From Candidatus Limnocylindrales bacterium (GTDB lineage: Bacteria; Desulfobacterota; Binatia; UBA1149; CAITLU01), in contig DASPNR010000001.1 of assembly GCA_035626395.1 (NCBI GenBank), positions 1 to 42,256 of the forward strand: a stretch of DNA of 42,256 bases, given 5' to 3'. Numbering within the stretch: position 1 is the first letter of the stretch; the number at the start of each line of letters is the position of its first letter. The notes beneath the pieces were generated by a model. That model worked only from the letters and a program-made list of their open reading frames with translations, was not told the DNA's origin and ran no database searches. The translations under genes were made by a program, and so were the position numbers. Positions 32,560 to 39,701 of this stretch are shown piece by piece.

Positions 32560-32892
32560 TCAGGCGTGCGGAAGCTCCGTAGACTGCTCGATTTCTCGGT
32601 CAATCGCCTCGCGTAAGGGAGGCGTCGAAATCGCATTGCGGCTGATCTGCACAGCGAGGTTGGGGTGGTGCGTAGCAAGGTAGTCGATTCGCGCCACGTC
32701 GTCCGCGAATGCCATGATTCCTCGACGCAAGACACACACCTTGTCGTCAAAGAAGCCGTGTTCCTTCCACGCATCAGCCGCGCCTCCGGGGCGTCCGTTT
32801 TCAACGTCCTCCTGCGCCGATCGGTAAGCAGAGCGCCACACCTCCCCTACAAGCGAGGAAAGGTCTAACGCGCGTTCATTTGCTGGCTTCAT
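32560..32892 (-). CDS. Unknown protein (110 aa)
   Basis: A 110-residue helical protein (DLSSLVGEVWRSAYRSAQED, then RIDYLATHHPNLAVQISRNA) ending EIEQSTELPHA. GAACGAAGGAG lies just upstream of the ATG, a motif overlapping a Shine-Dalgarno-like GGAG. The family is not recognised; enriched His/Arg pattern is unremarkable. Confidence 0.5.
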   Translation of the reverse strand: MKPANERALDLSSLVGEVWRSAYRSAQEDVENGRPGGAADAWKEHGFFDDKVCVLRRGIMAFADDVARIDYLATHHPNLAVQISRNAISTPPLREAIDREIEQSTELPHA

Positions 32893-32906
32893 GTAGGCTC
32901 CTTCGT

Positions 32907-33098
32907 TCAGTCGCAGTGGGTCAGCAGCTCAACGCGCTGCGTCAGCTCACGGAGCACGCGGGCAGCGCCGGCAACGTCGCCGACCATCCGGCCGCGCATG
33001 CCGCGGTTGCGGATTTCGACGGCGATTTGCTCCAACTCGTGGCTGATTTCTTGGAGAGCGTCTTCGCCCTCATCGTTGATTCTATCGGTGGCTTTCAT
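32907..33098 (-). CDS. Small helical protein (63 aa)
   Basis: MKATDRINDEGEDALQEISH, then RMVGDVAGAARVLRELTQRV. Two charged helices, could be a helical hairpin. ATG overlaps the previous stop (ATGA). The stop is fused to a GAACGAAGG motif (TGAACGAAGG). Confidence 0.5.
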   Translation of the reverse strand: MKATDRINDEGEDALQEISHELEQIAVEIRNRGMRGRMVGDVAGAARVLRELTQRVELLTHCD

Positions 33099-33220
33099 TT
33101 GCGGAGGATGCTGCGAATCGCGGTGCGAATTTGAGCGATGTTGCGGTCGGTCGCGTAGCGGTTCCGGTACGTGGCCATGAGGCGGGAGAGCGCTCGGCGC
33201 TGGGTAGTTGTAATCTTCAT
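33095..33220 (-). CDS. Very small basic protein (41 aa)
   Basis: ATG 33218-33220 opens 41 codons (MKITTTQRRALSRLMATYRN, then NIAQIRTAIRSILRK). The stop overlaps the next ATG (ATGA), the main evidence that it is real. Basic, helical and possibly DNA-contacting. Confidence 0.45.
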   Translation of the reverse strand: MKITTTQRRALSRLMATYRNRYATDRNIAQIRTAIRSILRK

Positions 33221-33274
33221 GCGCGGTCAGTTTAACGCGGCGGTGAACCCCTCTTCCGGCAGTGGCTTCGTTCC

Positions 33275-33478
33275 CTACGGCTTGGCCGTGATGACGGTGT
33301 TGTCGGTGATCTTCACCGACTCCGCGCGGTGGCGCGCCTCGTCCACGCGGGCACAGCAACCCGCGATAGAGTGGACCCCGACCGCGCACGCGACGAAGAA
33401 CACGGCGAGCGAGATGTTCTCCCACGCCGCGGGGCTCTGCGGGACGACATTGATGACGATTTTGCGGTCGTTAGGCAT
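33275..33478 (-). CDS. Small membrane protein (67 aa)
   Basis: One membrane segment in the middle (ISLAVFFVACAVGVHSIAG), soluble flanks (MPNDRKIVINVVPQ before; RVDEARHRAESVKITDNTVI after). ATG shortly after GAACAAC. Membrane function unknown. Confidence 0.5.
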   Translation of the reverse strand: MPNDRKIVINVVPQSPAAWENISLAVFFVACAVGVHSIAGCCARVDEARHRAESVKITDNTVITAKP

Positions 33479-33493
33479 AGGTGTTGTTCGGGG

Positions 33494-33658
33494 TTATCGA
33501 GCGTAGGAGAGCAACAGCTTGCGCTCTTCGCGGAACTCCAACGCCCACCGCCGCATCAGCGTGCGGTTGCCGTTGTCCCGCGCTGCGCGCGCCATTTGTA
33601 GGGCTCGCCCGTAGCGGTCGGCCGAGCGGAGGAAGAAGGGTCGCATCGGGAGTTTCAT
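33494..33658 (-). CDS. Very small basic protein (54 aa)
   Basis: ATG 33656-33658 opens 54 codons, MKLPMRPFFLRSADRYGRAL through RKLLLSYAR. Highly basic, helical. The stop lies just before the GAACAACACC preceding the 33478 start, as for the other genes in this operon. The family is not recognised. Confidence 0.5.
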   Translation of the reverse strand: MKLPMRPFFLRSADRYGRALQMARAARDNGNRTLMRRWALEFREERKLLLSYAR

Positions 33659-33664
33659 GGGGTG

Positions 33665-33934
33665 TCAGCGGTTGATTGCCTTCGCTTCGCCGATGCAGCG
33701 GAGAAACTCCACGCAGTCCGCGGCCACCTTGTTTTGCGGATCGGTCTTGCGCACGAGGCGCACGAGCCGGCGACAGTAGGTCGCCAGTTCGCTGCATTCG
33801 GCGCTGTAGTCCCCGGCGTCCAGAATCGCCTCAGCGACCATGTCGCGGGTCGGCGCACCGTCGCCATTGATGCCGACAAGTCCGGCCTGCTTGCATCGCT
33901 CGAAAAGGGCCGCAGCCCGGTCGTGTGGTTCCAT
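33665..33934 (-). CDS. Unknown protein (89 aa)
   Basis: An 89-residue helical protein (DRAAALFERCKQAGLVGING, then SELATYCRRLVRLVRKTDPQ). The segment VAEAILDAGDYSAECSEL suggests a helical bundle. ATG 33932-33934. The longer frame to 34369 is unsupported. Confidence 0.5.
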   Translation of the reverse strand: MEPHDRAAALFERCKQAGLVGINGDGAPTRDMVAEAILDAGDYSAECSELATYCRRLVRLVRKTDPQNKVAADCVEFLRCIGEAKAINR

Positions 33935-33939
33935 GGGGG

Positions 33940-34146
33940 TCAGAGCGGGATCAGTTCGACCTTCCGCTTTGAAGGCGCGTCCGGTTCGAGGTGGAGGGTG
34001 TAACCGCGCTTCGCGCGCTCGTGGACCGTCTGGTAAAGCCGCAACGCCTGCTTGAGCACGGCGGTCTTGCTCATGTCCTTTTCCGCCGCGAGCTGTTCGA
34101 GCGCCTTCGCCTCGGCGTCGCTGTGGTTGAATGTCAACGTAGGCAT
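33940..34146 (-). CDS. Ribbon-helix-helix (CopG-like) small regulator
   Basis: A 68-residue protein. PTLTFNHSDAEAKALEQLAA, then DMSKTAVLKQALRLYQTVHE shows the strand, helix 1, MSKT turn and helix 2 of CopG-type RHH domains, with a basic tail. It lies inside the early operon; ATG 16 bases from GAACGAA. DNA-binding role inferred from fold. Confidence 0.6.
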   Translation of the reverse strand: MPTLTFNHSDAEAKALEQLAAEKDMSKTAVLKQALRLYQTVHERAKRGYTLHLEPDAPSKRKVELIPL

Positions 34147-34173
34147 AAAAATTGGCCACCTTTCGTTCCGCGG

Positions 34174-34497
34174 TCAGGCGTTGGGTGGAGCCACGTCGCG
34201 AAGCGAGTCGGCCGACTCCTTCAACGCGGCAGCGGTTTGGTCCATTTCGTCGGCGTGGCTGTCGAACGCCATCCGGCGGGCACCGATCAACACCGCCTCG
34301 ATGTTCCGGCGGCACCGGTGTTCGGCTTCGGTGATGAGGTCCCAGAGTTTCTTCTGATCCTCGGGCCACGTCTCCGGCGGACCGTCGAGATGCGCGGGTA
34401 CGTGCTCGTTGCAGAGGGTCATGGTGGCCGCGCTGACTGCGGACAGCAGTTGGTGCCGCAGCTTGTTGGAGGTCTTGAGGTATTTGTTTTTGGGCAT
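34174..34497 (-). CDS. Unknown helical protein (107 aa)
   Basis: MPKNKYLKTSNKLRHQLLSA, then KKLWDLITEAEHRCRRNIEA and DEMDQTAAALKESADSLRDV. All-helical with a coiled-coil end. ATG follows GAACGAAAGCGCAGGAGA, which combines the boundary motif with a good AGGAG. Family not recognised. Confidence 0.55.
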   Translation of the reverse strand: MPKNKYLKTSNKLRHQLLSAVSAATMTLCNEHVPAHLDGPPETWPEDQKKLWDLITEAEHRCRRNIEAVLIGARRMAFDSHADEMDQTAAALKESADSLRDVAPPNA

Positions 34498-34512
34498 GGG
34501 TTCTCCTGCGCT

Positions 34513-34630
34513 TTCGTTCTTAGCTGGGTAGCGCGGCGTCAGCCGTCTCGTTGAGGTGGTCGGTCGCCACGGCCACGATCTTGTCGGCTAGTGGCTCGCC
34601 CGCATCGCAGGCGGCACGGACCTGAATCCA
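34513..34630. repeat. Duplicated 118-bp segment, copy 2
   Basis: Matches 31829-31946 with two mismatches. The left border falls exactly at TTCGTTC. It covers the 3' half of the gene at 34520-34726. Confidence 0.9.
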
Positions 34631-34726
34631 GAACAGCCCCTTCCGCGCGAGCAGCAGCTTGCGCTCAAGCTCGGCGATGCGCGTCATCGCGTCGGCGTAG
34701 TGGTCTGCGGAGCGGATCGGATTCAC
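34520..34726 (-). CDS. Small paralogous protein B (68 aa)
   Basis: GTG 34724-34726 follows GAACGAAGCCC. The start region differs from paralog A (MNPIRSADHYADAMTRIAEL versus its MTAIPHHHAGDL) but the C-terminal half is identical (IQVRAACDAGEPLADKIVAV). The divergent N-termini with an identical 3' half suggest a recent recombination between the two genes. Function unknown. Confidence 0.6.
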   Translation of the reverse strand: MNPIRSADHYADAMTRIAELERKLLLARKGLFWIQVRAACDAGEPLADKIVAVATDHLNETADAALPS

Positions 34727-34740
34727 GGGCTTCGTTCCCC

Positions 34741-35148
34741 TCAGTTGCTCTCGATCCTGGCGGGAATAGCGTCCGCCCGATGCCTCGCCTCCAACGCCTC
34801 GACCCGGTCTGGTTTCGGCTGCTCGCACGCGTGCCGCTCGAGGTGGAGTTTCCCACCGCTAAATTCCGCCTGTTCCTCCGGCACGTCGACTGCGGCGCCT
34901 GCGACTGGACGCTTCGTGCCAGTCAAATCGGTACGGCCAACGAAGTTTACCTGAGCGAAAGTTTCAGGGACGAGGCCGTGTTCCTCGCCGCATTGTACGA
35001 GGACGGCTTTGCCGCGCGCCACGCGACGATAGGCGAAACGATTCTCCTCGGCATGGTGCGCCGTGGGCTGGCCGAGCAGCTTGCTGCGCCGAAGAAGGCG
35101 CCGACGCCCCAAAACGGGCGGCCGTGGATGTGGCCTTGAATAGCTCAT
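34741..35148 (-). CDS. Unknown protein (135 aa), strand uncertain
   Basis: Leftward frame from ATG 35146-35148, ending TGA directly before the GGGGAACGAAG that precedes the next gene, as expected for this operon. The C-terminal half looks natural (GKLHLERHACEQPKPDRVEA) but the N-terminal half is very Arg/His-rich. A rightward frame over the same bases (MPRLQRLDPVWFRLLARVPL, 34780-35139) has higher GC3 and a CGACDW motif, so the opposite strand is a real alternative. Confidence 0.45.
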   Translation of the reverse strand: MSYSRPHPRPPVLGRRRLLRRSKLLGQPTAHHAEENRFAYRRVARGKAVLVQCGEEHGLVPETFAQVNFVGRTDLTGTKRPVAGAAVDVPEEQAEFSGGKLHLERHACEQPKPDRVEALEARHRADAIPARIESN

Positions 35149-35162
35149 GAGCGTATGGGGTG

Positions 35163-36533
35163 TCAGTTGTGGAAATTCTGGAACCGGGTGATATCGCGGA
35201 GGAACGTCAGCTTAATCGTTCCAACGGGCCCGTTGCGCTGCTTGGCGACGATCAGTTCGGTCGTGTCGGTCGCTACCTGGAACTGATCTCCTGCGGCTGC
35301 GGGACGCGCCATGAGGAGCACGACGTCGGCGTCCTGCTCGATGGCGCCGGACTCGCGCAGATCGGAGAGGCGCGGCGGCCGACTCTCCTTGTCGGCGGCG
35401 CGATTGAGCTGCGACAACACCATGACCGGGACGTTGAGCTCCTTCGCAAGTGCCTTGAGGCCGCGGGAGGCTTCGGCCACCTGCTGCTCGCGCGGCACGT
35501 CAGACTTGGACGGTGCCATTAGCTGAAGGTAATCAACGACGATGAACGCCAGCGGATGGCGCGCATGCACGCGGCGGGCGCGGGCGCGGATGGTCGAGAC
35601 CGTGATGGTGCTGGAGTCGTCAATGAAAAGCGGCGCGCGCTTCATTTCGTCGGCAGCATTTACGAGGCGCAGTTGTTCGTCGCCGCCCCTGCTCAGGAAT
35701 CCGTCGCGCAGCAGCTTCATGTTCACGCGGCTCCGGCTACACAGCATCCGCTGGACGAGTTGCGTAGCCGTCATCTCGAGCGAGAAGACGAGAACCGGCG
35801 AGCCTGCACCCTTGGTCGGCGCCGAGATGTTCTCGGCGATATTGAGGGCCAAGGCCGTCTTTCCCATGCTGGGGCGCGCGGCAAGGATGATGAGGTCGGC
35901 GCGCTGGAATCCCCACGTGAGTTGGTCCAGATCCGTGAACCCGGAGCACACGCCGGTCTTCTCGCCCTTGCGTTGAACCATGCTGTCGATCACAGCGAGC
36001 GCGTCTGGGACAATCTGCGCGGCGCGCTGCATTCGGTCCGAGATGCGGGTCTGGGTTACGGCGAACATCTGGCGCTCGATGTCGTCAACAAACTCGTCGA
36101 TGCCGCCCGAGAAGTTGTAACAACCCTCAACGGCCTTGGTCGCCGTGCGTATGATCTCGCGCAAGAGGGCTTGTTCGCGCACCTTCTCGATGAAGTACGA
36201 GGCTTGTGCGGTTGTCGGGATGCGAGCAGACACCTTGGTCAGGAACGAGTACCCCCCGATAGCGTCGAGGCGCCGCTCGGTCTTCAGCTCCTCCGCGACC
36301 ACCGACACCTCGATAGGTGCCTGGCGGTTGTAGAGCTCAACCATCTTCTCGAAAATGGTGCCGTGCTTCTGCTCGTAAAATGACTCCGTGGAGATGCGGG
36401 CCTCCAGGCAGCGCGAAATGACGTCGGCCCCGTCGAGCAGGCAGCACGAGAGCAAGTTCTCCTCGGCCTCAATCGAATTGGGCAATGTGCGCCCAAGCGC
36501 GGCCGCGCCGAGAGTGTGGTGGGTGGTCGTCAT
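35163..36533 (-). CDS. dnaB: Replicative DNA helicase, DnaB-like
   Basis: A 456-residue protein. The DnaB N-terminal domain (PNSIEAEENLLSCCLLD) is followed by the RecA-like helicase core, with Walker A ARPSMGKTA (about 219-227), Walker B FIVVDYLQLM (about 330-339), and then QLNRAADKESRPPRLSDLRE and the arginine-finger end. This is the hexameric motor unwinding DNA at the phage fork. ATG 36531-36533 overlaps the initiator stop (ATGA). Confidence 0.9.
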   Translation of the reverse strand: MTTTHHTLGAAALGRTLPNSIEAEENLLSCCLLDGADVISRCLEARISTESFYEQKHGTIFEKMVELYNRQAPIEVSVVAEELKTERRLDAIGGYSFLTKVSARIPTTAQASYFIEKVREQALLREIIRTATKAVEGCYNFSGGIDEFVDDIERQMFAVTQTRISDRMQRAAQIVPDALAVIDSMVQRKGEKTGVCSGFTDLDQLTWGFQRADLIILAARPSMGKTALALNIAENISAPTKGAGSPVLVFSLEMTATQLVQRMLCSRSRVNMKLLRDGFLSRGGDEQLRLVNAADEMKRAPLFIDDSSTITVSTIRARARRVHARHPLAFIVVDYLQLMAPSKSDVPREQQVAEASRGLKALAKELNVPVMVLSQLNRAADKESRPPRLSDLRESGAIEQDADVVLLMARPAAAGDQFQVATDTTELIVAKQRNGPVGTIKLTFLRDITRFQNFHN

Positions 36534-37357
36534 GGGGCGGCGACTAGGTCGTTGCGCATCGTGGCGGAGAGGTCGGCCCAGCGCGCGGGGATGGTGATTC
36601 CGGGCCACTTGGCGGCGGCCTTGAGGCGCCAGTCGGCCGGCTCGGTGTAGATGTCGGGGCGGGGCGCGGGCGCTGTAGCGTGGCCAGAAACGGCCTTGGG
36701 CTCGAAAAGCCCCTGCCAGCCGTTGCGGATCGTCTGGTCGATGGCCTCGATGGCGCGGTCGTGCCCCCATTCGGCGAGCTTGGCCCACTGCTTGGCGACG
36801 GAGGCCGGCTTGAGGGGCTTGAAGTGGGAAGCCCGACGGTGGGCGACATACTCGGCCCACTTCGCCTTGAACGCCTCGGTGAGAAGGCAATTGGGCATCG
36901 GCACCTCGGGAACTGGCTCTATTCCGAGGTTTGTTTCTGTTTCATTTTCAGTTTCACTTTCATCTTCCGTGTGGGCGGACAAATGCCGGACATTTCCCGG
37001 ACAAGCACCGGACATTCGTGTACGTCGCTTTCGTTCCGCCTCTTGCGCACGCTCCTTAGCGTTGCGAACCATGCGCCGGTTGAAGATGGTGCCGTTGGCA
37101 GTACGGCTCGGGGCGCCTACGCTGTCTAGCTCAGCCAGAAGGGTCTCGTATTGCGCCAGGGTCTCACACCCGCAATGGCGGGCAATGATCGCTGGAGGAA
37201 TAGGCGAGCCGTTCACGGAGAGGTAGCCGTAGCGGTCCGAGTCGTGCATCATTAGCAGCATCCGAAACCAGAGTCCTTGAGCAGAAATGGAGCAGGCCGC
37301 CACAGGATCGCGGAGGTAGTCGCCGGGGTAGATCATGAGGGCGGGACTTTTATTCAT
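36530..37357 (-). CDS. Phage replication initiation protein (DUF1376-like)
   Basis: A 275-residue protein. N-terminal PALMIYPGDYLRDPVAACSI, then AQGLWFRMLLMMHDSDRYGY match the conserved start of phage replication initiators/helicase loaders of the DUF1376 type. A linker and helical C-terminus follow (KWAEYVAHRRASHFKPLKPA, then WAKLAEWGHDRAIEAIDQTI). Coupled to DnaB by a 4-base overlap, as expected of a loader. The origin is not identified. Confidence 0.75.
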   Translation of the reverse strand: MNKSPALMIYPGDYLRDPVAACSISAQGLWFRMLLMMHDSDRYGYLSVNGSPIPPAIIARHCGCETLAQYETLLAELDSVGAPSRTANGTIFNRRMVRNAKERAQEAERKRRTRMSGACPGNVRHLSAHTEDESETENETETNLGIEPVPEVPMPNCLLTEAFKAKWAEYVAHRRASHFKPLKPASVAKQWAKLAEWGHDRAIEAIDQTIRNGWQGLFEPKAVSGHATAPAPRPDIYTEPADWRLKAAAKWPGITIPARWADLSATMRNDLVAAP

Positions 37358-37391
37358 CCGGTGGGGCGGGAAGGGGAGAAACGCAGCGCGG

Positions 37392-38096
37392 TTAGGGGAT
37401 CTTGCCCGTCAGTTCCCACTCGCGGATTTTGGCCTCGTATGCGGCCTTGAGCGGGGCTTCGTGGGCGGATTTGAGCGATTGCAGTTTCGAGAGGCGGGAG
37501 TTGTAGGTTTGCTGTGCGGAGGAAAGAGCGGCGCGAATTGCGGCGATGATGCGCTCGTCGCGGTGGATCGTGAGGAGCAGCGGCGGGAGCTGGCGCGAGT
37601 AGGAGAGGAACTTCCACCATGAGCGGCCGGTGACGTACATGGAGCCGTGGACTTGGGCGGCGTACTCCTTGGGCAGCTCGCCGTTGTCGAGGTAGCGGAC
37701 GTGGGTCGCCGGCTGTGGGCACTTGATCTCGATGCCGCCGAAATCATCGCTATCTTCGTCGCCGTCGATCAGCCCGTCCGGCGAGCAGCCAAACGTGCCA
37801 TCGTCGTTCGTGATGAAGCCGACGCGCCGCACCGTGACGCCTTGGGAGAACTCGAACCACGGGAGTGCCTCGGTCTCGAGGATAACGCCCTGCTCCATCG
37901 CCCACGAGGAGCCGGTGTCCAATGGGAAGCAGCAGAGATGTTCGGCTACCTTGCGGTAAATGTACGTGTCGGGGGTCTGGCCGGTGCGCGGCTTCCACTC
38001 GGGCGTGATGAGGTTGTCGAGCTCGGACGCCGTGAAGATGCCGGCGCGGGCCATTAGCCAAGCGGAAGAGCCCTGCTTGTGATCGTGGATCTTCAC
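37392..38096 (-). CDS. YqaJ-family (lambda exo-like) exonuclease
   Basis: A 234-residue protein. GSSAWLMARAGIFTASEL near the start, GCSPDGLID (Asp107) and FGGIEIKCP (Glu123, Lys125), then YAAQVHGSMYVTG are the PD-(D/E)XK motifs of YqaJ/lambda exonucleases. It degrades one strand of a duplex end to give ssDNA for the annealing protein encoded next to it. ATG overlaps the ERF stop (ATGA), so the two are co-translated. Confidence 0.85.
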   Translation of the reverse strand: MKIHDHKQGSSAWLMARAGIFTASELDNLITPEWKPRTGQTPDTYIYRKVAEHLCCFPLDTGSSWAMEQGVILETEALPWFEFSQGVTVRRVGFITNDDGTFGCSPDGLIDGDEDSDDFGGIEIKCPQPATHVRYLDNGELPKEYAAQVHGSMYVTGRSWWKFLSYSRQLPPLLLTIHRDERIIAAIRAALSSAQQTYNSRLSKLQSLKSAHEAPLKAAYEAKIREWELTGKIP

Positions 38097-38851
38097 GACC
38101 GCTTCCTCCGGTGCAGCTCTGCCACGAGCACGTCGTAGCGGGACGCAGGAATCTCCTCATACTTGTCGGCGCCAGCGTACCGCAGGAACTTCGCCTCGTC
38201 CGCCTTCGTCTCCCTCACCAGTTCGCGCAGATACAGCGCCTTGTCCGGCGCAATGAAAGCGCCGTCGAGTGACGCGTCGCCGTCTTCGTCTTGGTAGGCG
38301 TCCTGCCGGATGACGATGTTGAGCGCGTTGAGCAGGGCATTCCGCTTGGCGGTCGTCGCCGCCTTGCAGTCGGCTTGGGTCTCGGAGTCGGCGCGGCCGG
38401 TACGGACGGCGAAGGAATTGGACTGCGAGTGACCGCCAACGTGGCGCAGGTGGCATGTCTCGAGCACGCGACCCTCGCGGAAGCCCATCGTGAAGGATAC
38501 CGTGAAGCCGTGCTTCACGAGCAGGGGCGCAACCACGCGCATGACATCCTCGTACCGCTCGTACTTGCCGCGATTCGGTATGACCGTGGAAGCGACGATG
38601 ACGGGAAGATCGGCCTGGAGCGCGACGAAGGCGGCATTGAACTGGCGCTCAGCAGCCTTTTCCTCCATCCGCTCGTAGAGCCCCACCAGCTTCTCGATGG
38701 CGGCGACGTTCTCTTGGGTTACGCCCTTTTCGATGACGGCGCCGAGCATTTCACCGACGGAAGGGCCGGAGCGCGTGGGCGCGGGGGCGAGTTGTGCGGC
38801 CGGCGCGGTGGCCAACGGAAGCTCGGTGTCAACGGTTGCAGTCTTGGTCAT
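38093..38851 (-). CDS. erf: ERF-family ssDNA annealing recombinase
   Basis: A 252-residue protein. The ERF core is visible: AAERQFNAAFVALQADLPVI, then RYEDVMRVVAPLLVKHGFTV and ADCKAATTAKRNALLNALNI. It is preceded by a disordered Pro/Ala-rich N-terminus (about 1-35). It anneals complementary ssDNA and works with the exonuclease to its 3' side. The start overlaps the small gene at 38829-39038 by 23 bp. Confidence 0.85.
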   Translation of the reverse strand: MTKTATVDTELPLATAPAAQLAPAPTRSGPSVGEMLGAVIEKGVTQENVAAIEKLVGLYERMEEKAAERQFNAAFVALQADLPVIVASTVIPNRGKYERYEDVMRVVAPLLVKHGFTVSFTMGFREGRVLETCHLRHVGGHSQSNSFAVRTGRADSETQADCKAATTAKRNALLNALNIVIRQDAYQDEDGDASLDGAFIAPDKALYLRELVRETKADEAKFLRYAGADKYEEIPASRYDVLVAELHRRKRS

Positions 38852-39038
38852 GGTGCGGATTCAGCTTGGTTGCAGTCGTGTTCGTAGTCGGTGCGGTCAT
38901 TGGCCCTCCCGCCAAAAACCGAGTCTGAAAAGGGGAGGCCCCGATGGCCCAAAGGGCGCGCATTAGGTCTTCGTGGCGCTCGCGGCGGACCGCGGCCAAT
39001 TGGTCGGAAAAGGTCGGGTCGGGTAGTTGGCCGATCAT
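38829..39038 (-). CDS. Small protein before erf (69 aa)
   Basis: MIGQLPDPTFSDQLAAVRRE, then MRALWAIGASPFQTRFLAGG. The helical first half and low-complexity end (TTNTTATKLNPHHDQDCNR) are unremarkable. ATG 39036-39038 overlaps the previous stop (ATGA). Longer frames here are shadows. Confidence 0.5.
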   Translation of the reverse strand: MIGQLPDPTFSDQLAAVRRERHEDLMRALWAIGASPFQTRFLAGGPMTAPTTNTTATKLNPHHDQDCNR

Positions 39039-39244
39039 GGGGCGGGTTGCTTCGTGGCTTGAGCGATGTAGTTGGCGAGAACGTCGCGCGTGTGGCTGAA
39101 GAGGAAATCGGGGTTGCCGAAGGCGTCGGAGCGGTCGCCACAGGGCCACTTGATCTCGACGGCGAACAGGCTGTTGAACGGCACGATTCGGATGGATAGG
39201 GCCTCGTTTTCGGGAGCGCCCTGCGGGTCGAGGTCGTCATTCAT
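39035..39244 (-). CDS. Unknown protein (69 aa)
   Basis: MNDDLDPQGAPENEALSIRI, then CGDRSDAFGNPDFLFSHTRD, alpha/beta in pattern. Start and stop both overlap neighbours (ATGA at each side), which makes it a real operon member. The family is not recognised. Confidence 0.55.
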   Translation of the reverse strand: MNDDLDPQGAPENEALSIRIVPFNSLFAVEIKWPCGDRSDAFGNPDFLFSHTRDVLANYIAQATKQPAP

Positions 39245-39513
39245 AGTCTAACCTCCGGCGACTCCACCGCGCTCCGGTCTTCGTGCTGGCGCACCTCGGT
39301 CCGGCCGTAGTCGGCAGGAAACAGCGCCTCCTCCAGCGTCCGCCGGCAGTACGTGCTACCCGCGATTAGCCGCGGAAAGCCGGGAATCGGCTGCGTCAGG
39401 TTCCAGTGCTCGATCACGCCGCCGAACTCGCCGAAGTCGGAAGACCCGATGTATTCGGCGGTCTCGCGCAGCGCCGCGTCGCGGTCCTGGGGTCGGAGGA
39501 GGCCGCTGGTCAT
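39241..39513 (-). CDS. First gene of early operon (90 aa)
   Basis: MTSGLLRPQDRDAALRETAE, then IPGFPRLIAGSTYCRRTLEE. Unrecognised; C-terminus Arg/Glu-rich. It is the first gene of the leftward early operon, next to the att region, so it would be the first product made after early promoter firing. Weak -10-like TATAAG lies upstream near 39545-39550. Confidence 0.5.
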   Translation of the reverse strand: MTSGLLRPQDRDAALRETAEYIGSSDFGEFGGVIEHWNLTQPIPGFPRLIAGSTYCRRTLEEALFPADYGRTEVRQHEDRSAVESPEVRL

Positions 39514-39576
39514 AGCGCCCCTTCCCGGCCCAATTCGGGGGCCTTATACCCCTCGTTTTGTTCCCGTTTTGTTGCC

Positions 39577-39597
39577 AACCACTCTGGTTTAGAGTGG
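39577..39597. repeat. Inverted repeat beside tRNA-like att site
   Basis: CCACTCT-GGTTT-AGAGTGG is a perfect 7-bp inverted repeat that shares its right end with the CCA-side of the tRNA fragment. It could be an integrase core-binding palindrome or a host terminator carried along with the tRNA end. Confidence 0.5.
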
Positions 39598-39635
39598 TGG
39601 CTCAGACCGGAATCGAACCGGTGATTCAAGACCCC
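39595..39635 (-). other. attP core: 3' end of a tRNA gene
   Basis: On the leftward strand this is a tRNA 3' part: T arm CACCGGTTCGATTCCGG with a perfect 5-bp stem and TTCGATT loop, acceptor strand CTGAGCC, discriminator A and encoded CCA. No 5' half exists here. Such fragments next to an integrase gene are typical attP cores from tRNA-targeting phages. The identity of the host tRNA cannot be told from this part. Confidence 0.7.
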
Positions 39636-39701
39636 CGGTGAAAGCCGTCTAAAAGTGGTTGCATCCAGCAGGAGAAAAGTTGCGTCGGGTGTGTTCTGCT
39701 G

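Larger units (their letters stand above)
27689..34737 (-). promoter_or_regulatory. Dispersed GAACGAA boundary motif, early operon
   Basis: On the leftward strand GAACGAA (TTCGTTC on plus) occurs at 27689, 28063, 28367, 29506, 30013, 30299, 30604, 31829, 32036, 32549, 32902, 33267, 34162, 34513 and 34731, nearly always between a stop codon and the next start. Close variants GAACAA/GAACGAC are at other starts (29731, 31126, 31450, 32302, 33484). More copies lie at 41040, 41523 and variants at 41301 and 41750. The distance to the start is 0 to about 19 bases. Late genes instead have ATGA overlaps or AGGAGG. Confidence 0.7.

Noticed and set aside
34780..35139. Plus-strand ORF with CGACDW motif
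   Set aside because: Good codon use, but it would be a lone reversed gene in the leftward operon and lacks a ribosome-binding site. Kept as an alternative, not called.
39595..39670. Complete tRNA gene
   Set aside because: Only the T arm, acceptor 3' strand and CCA are present; no matching 5' GGCTCAG strand or D arm.
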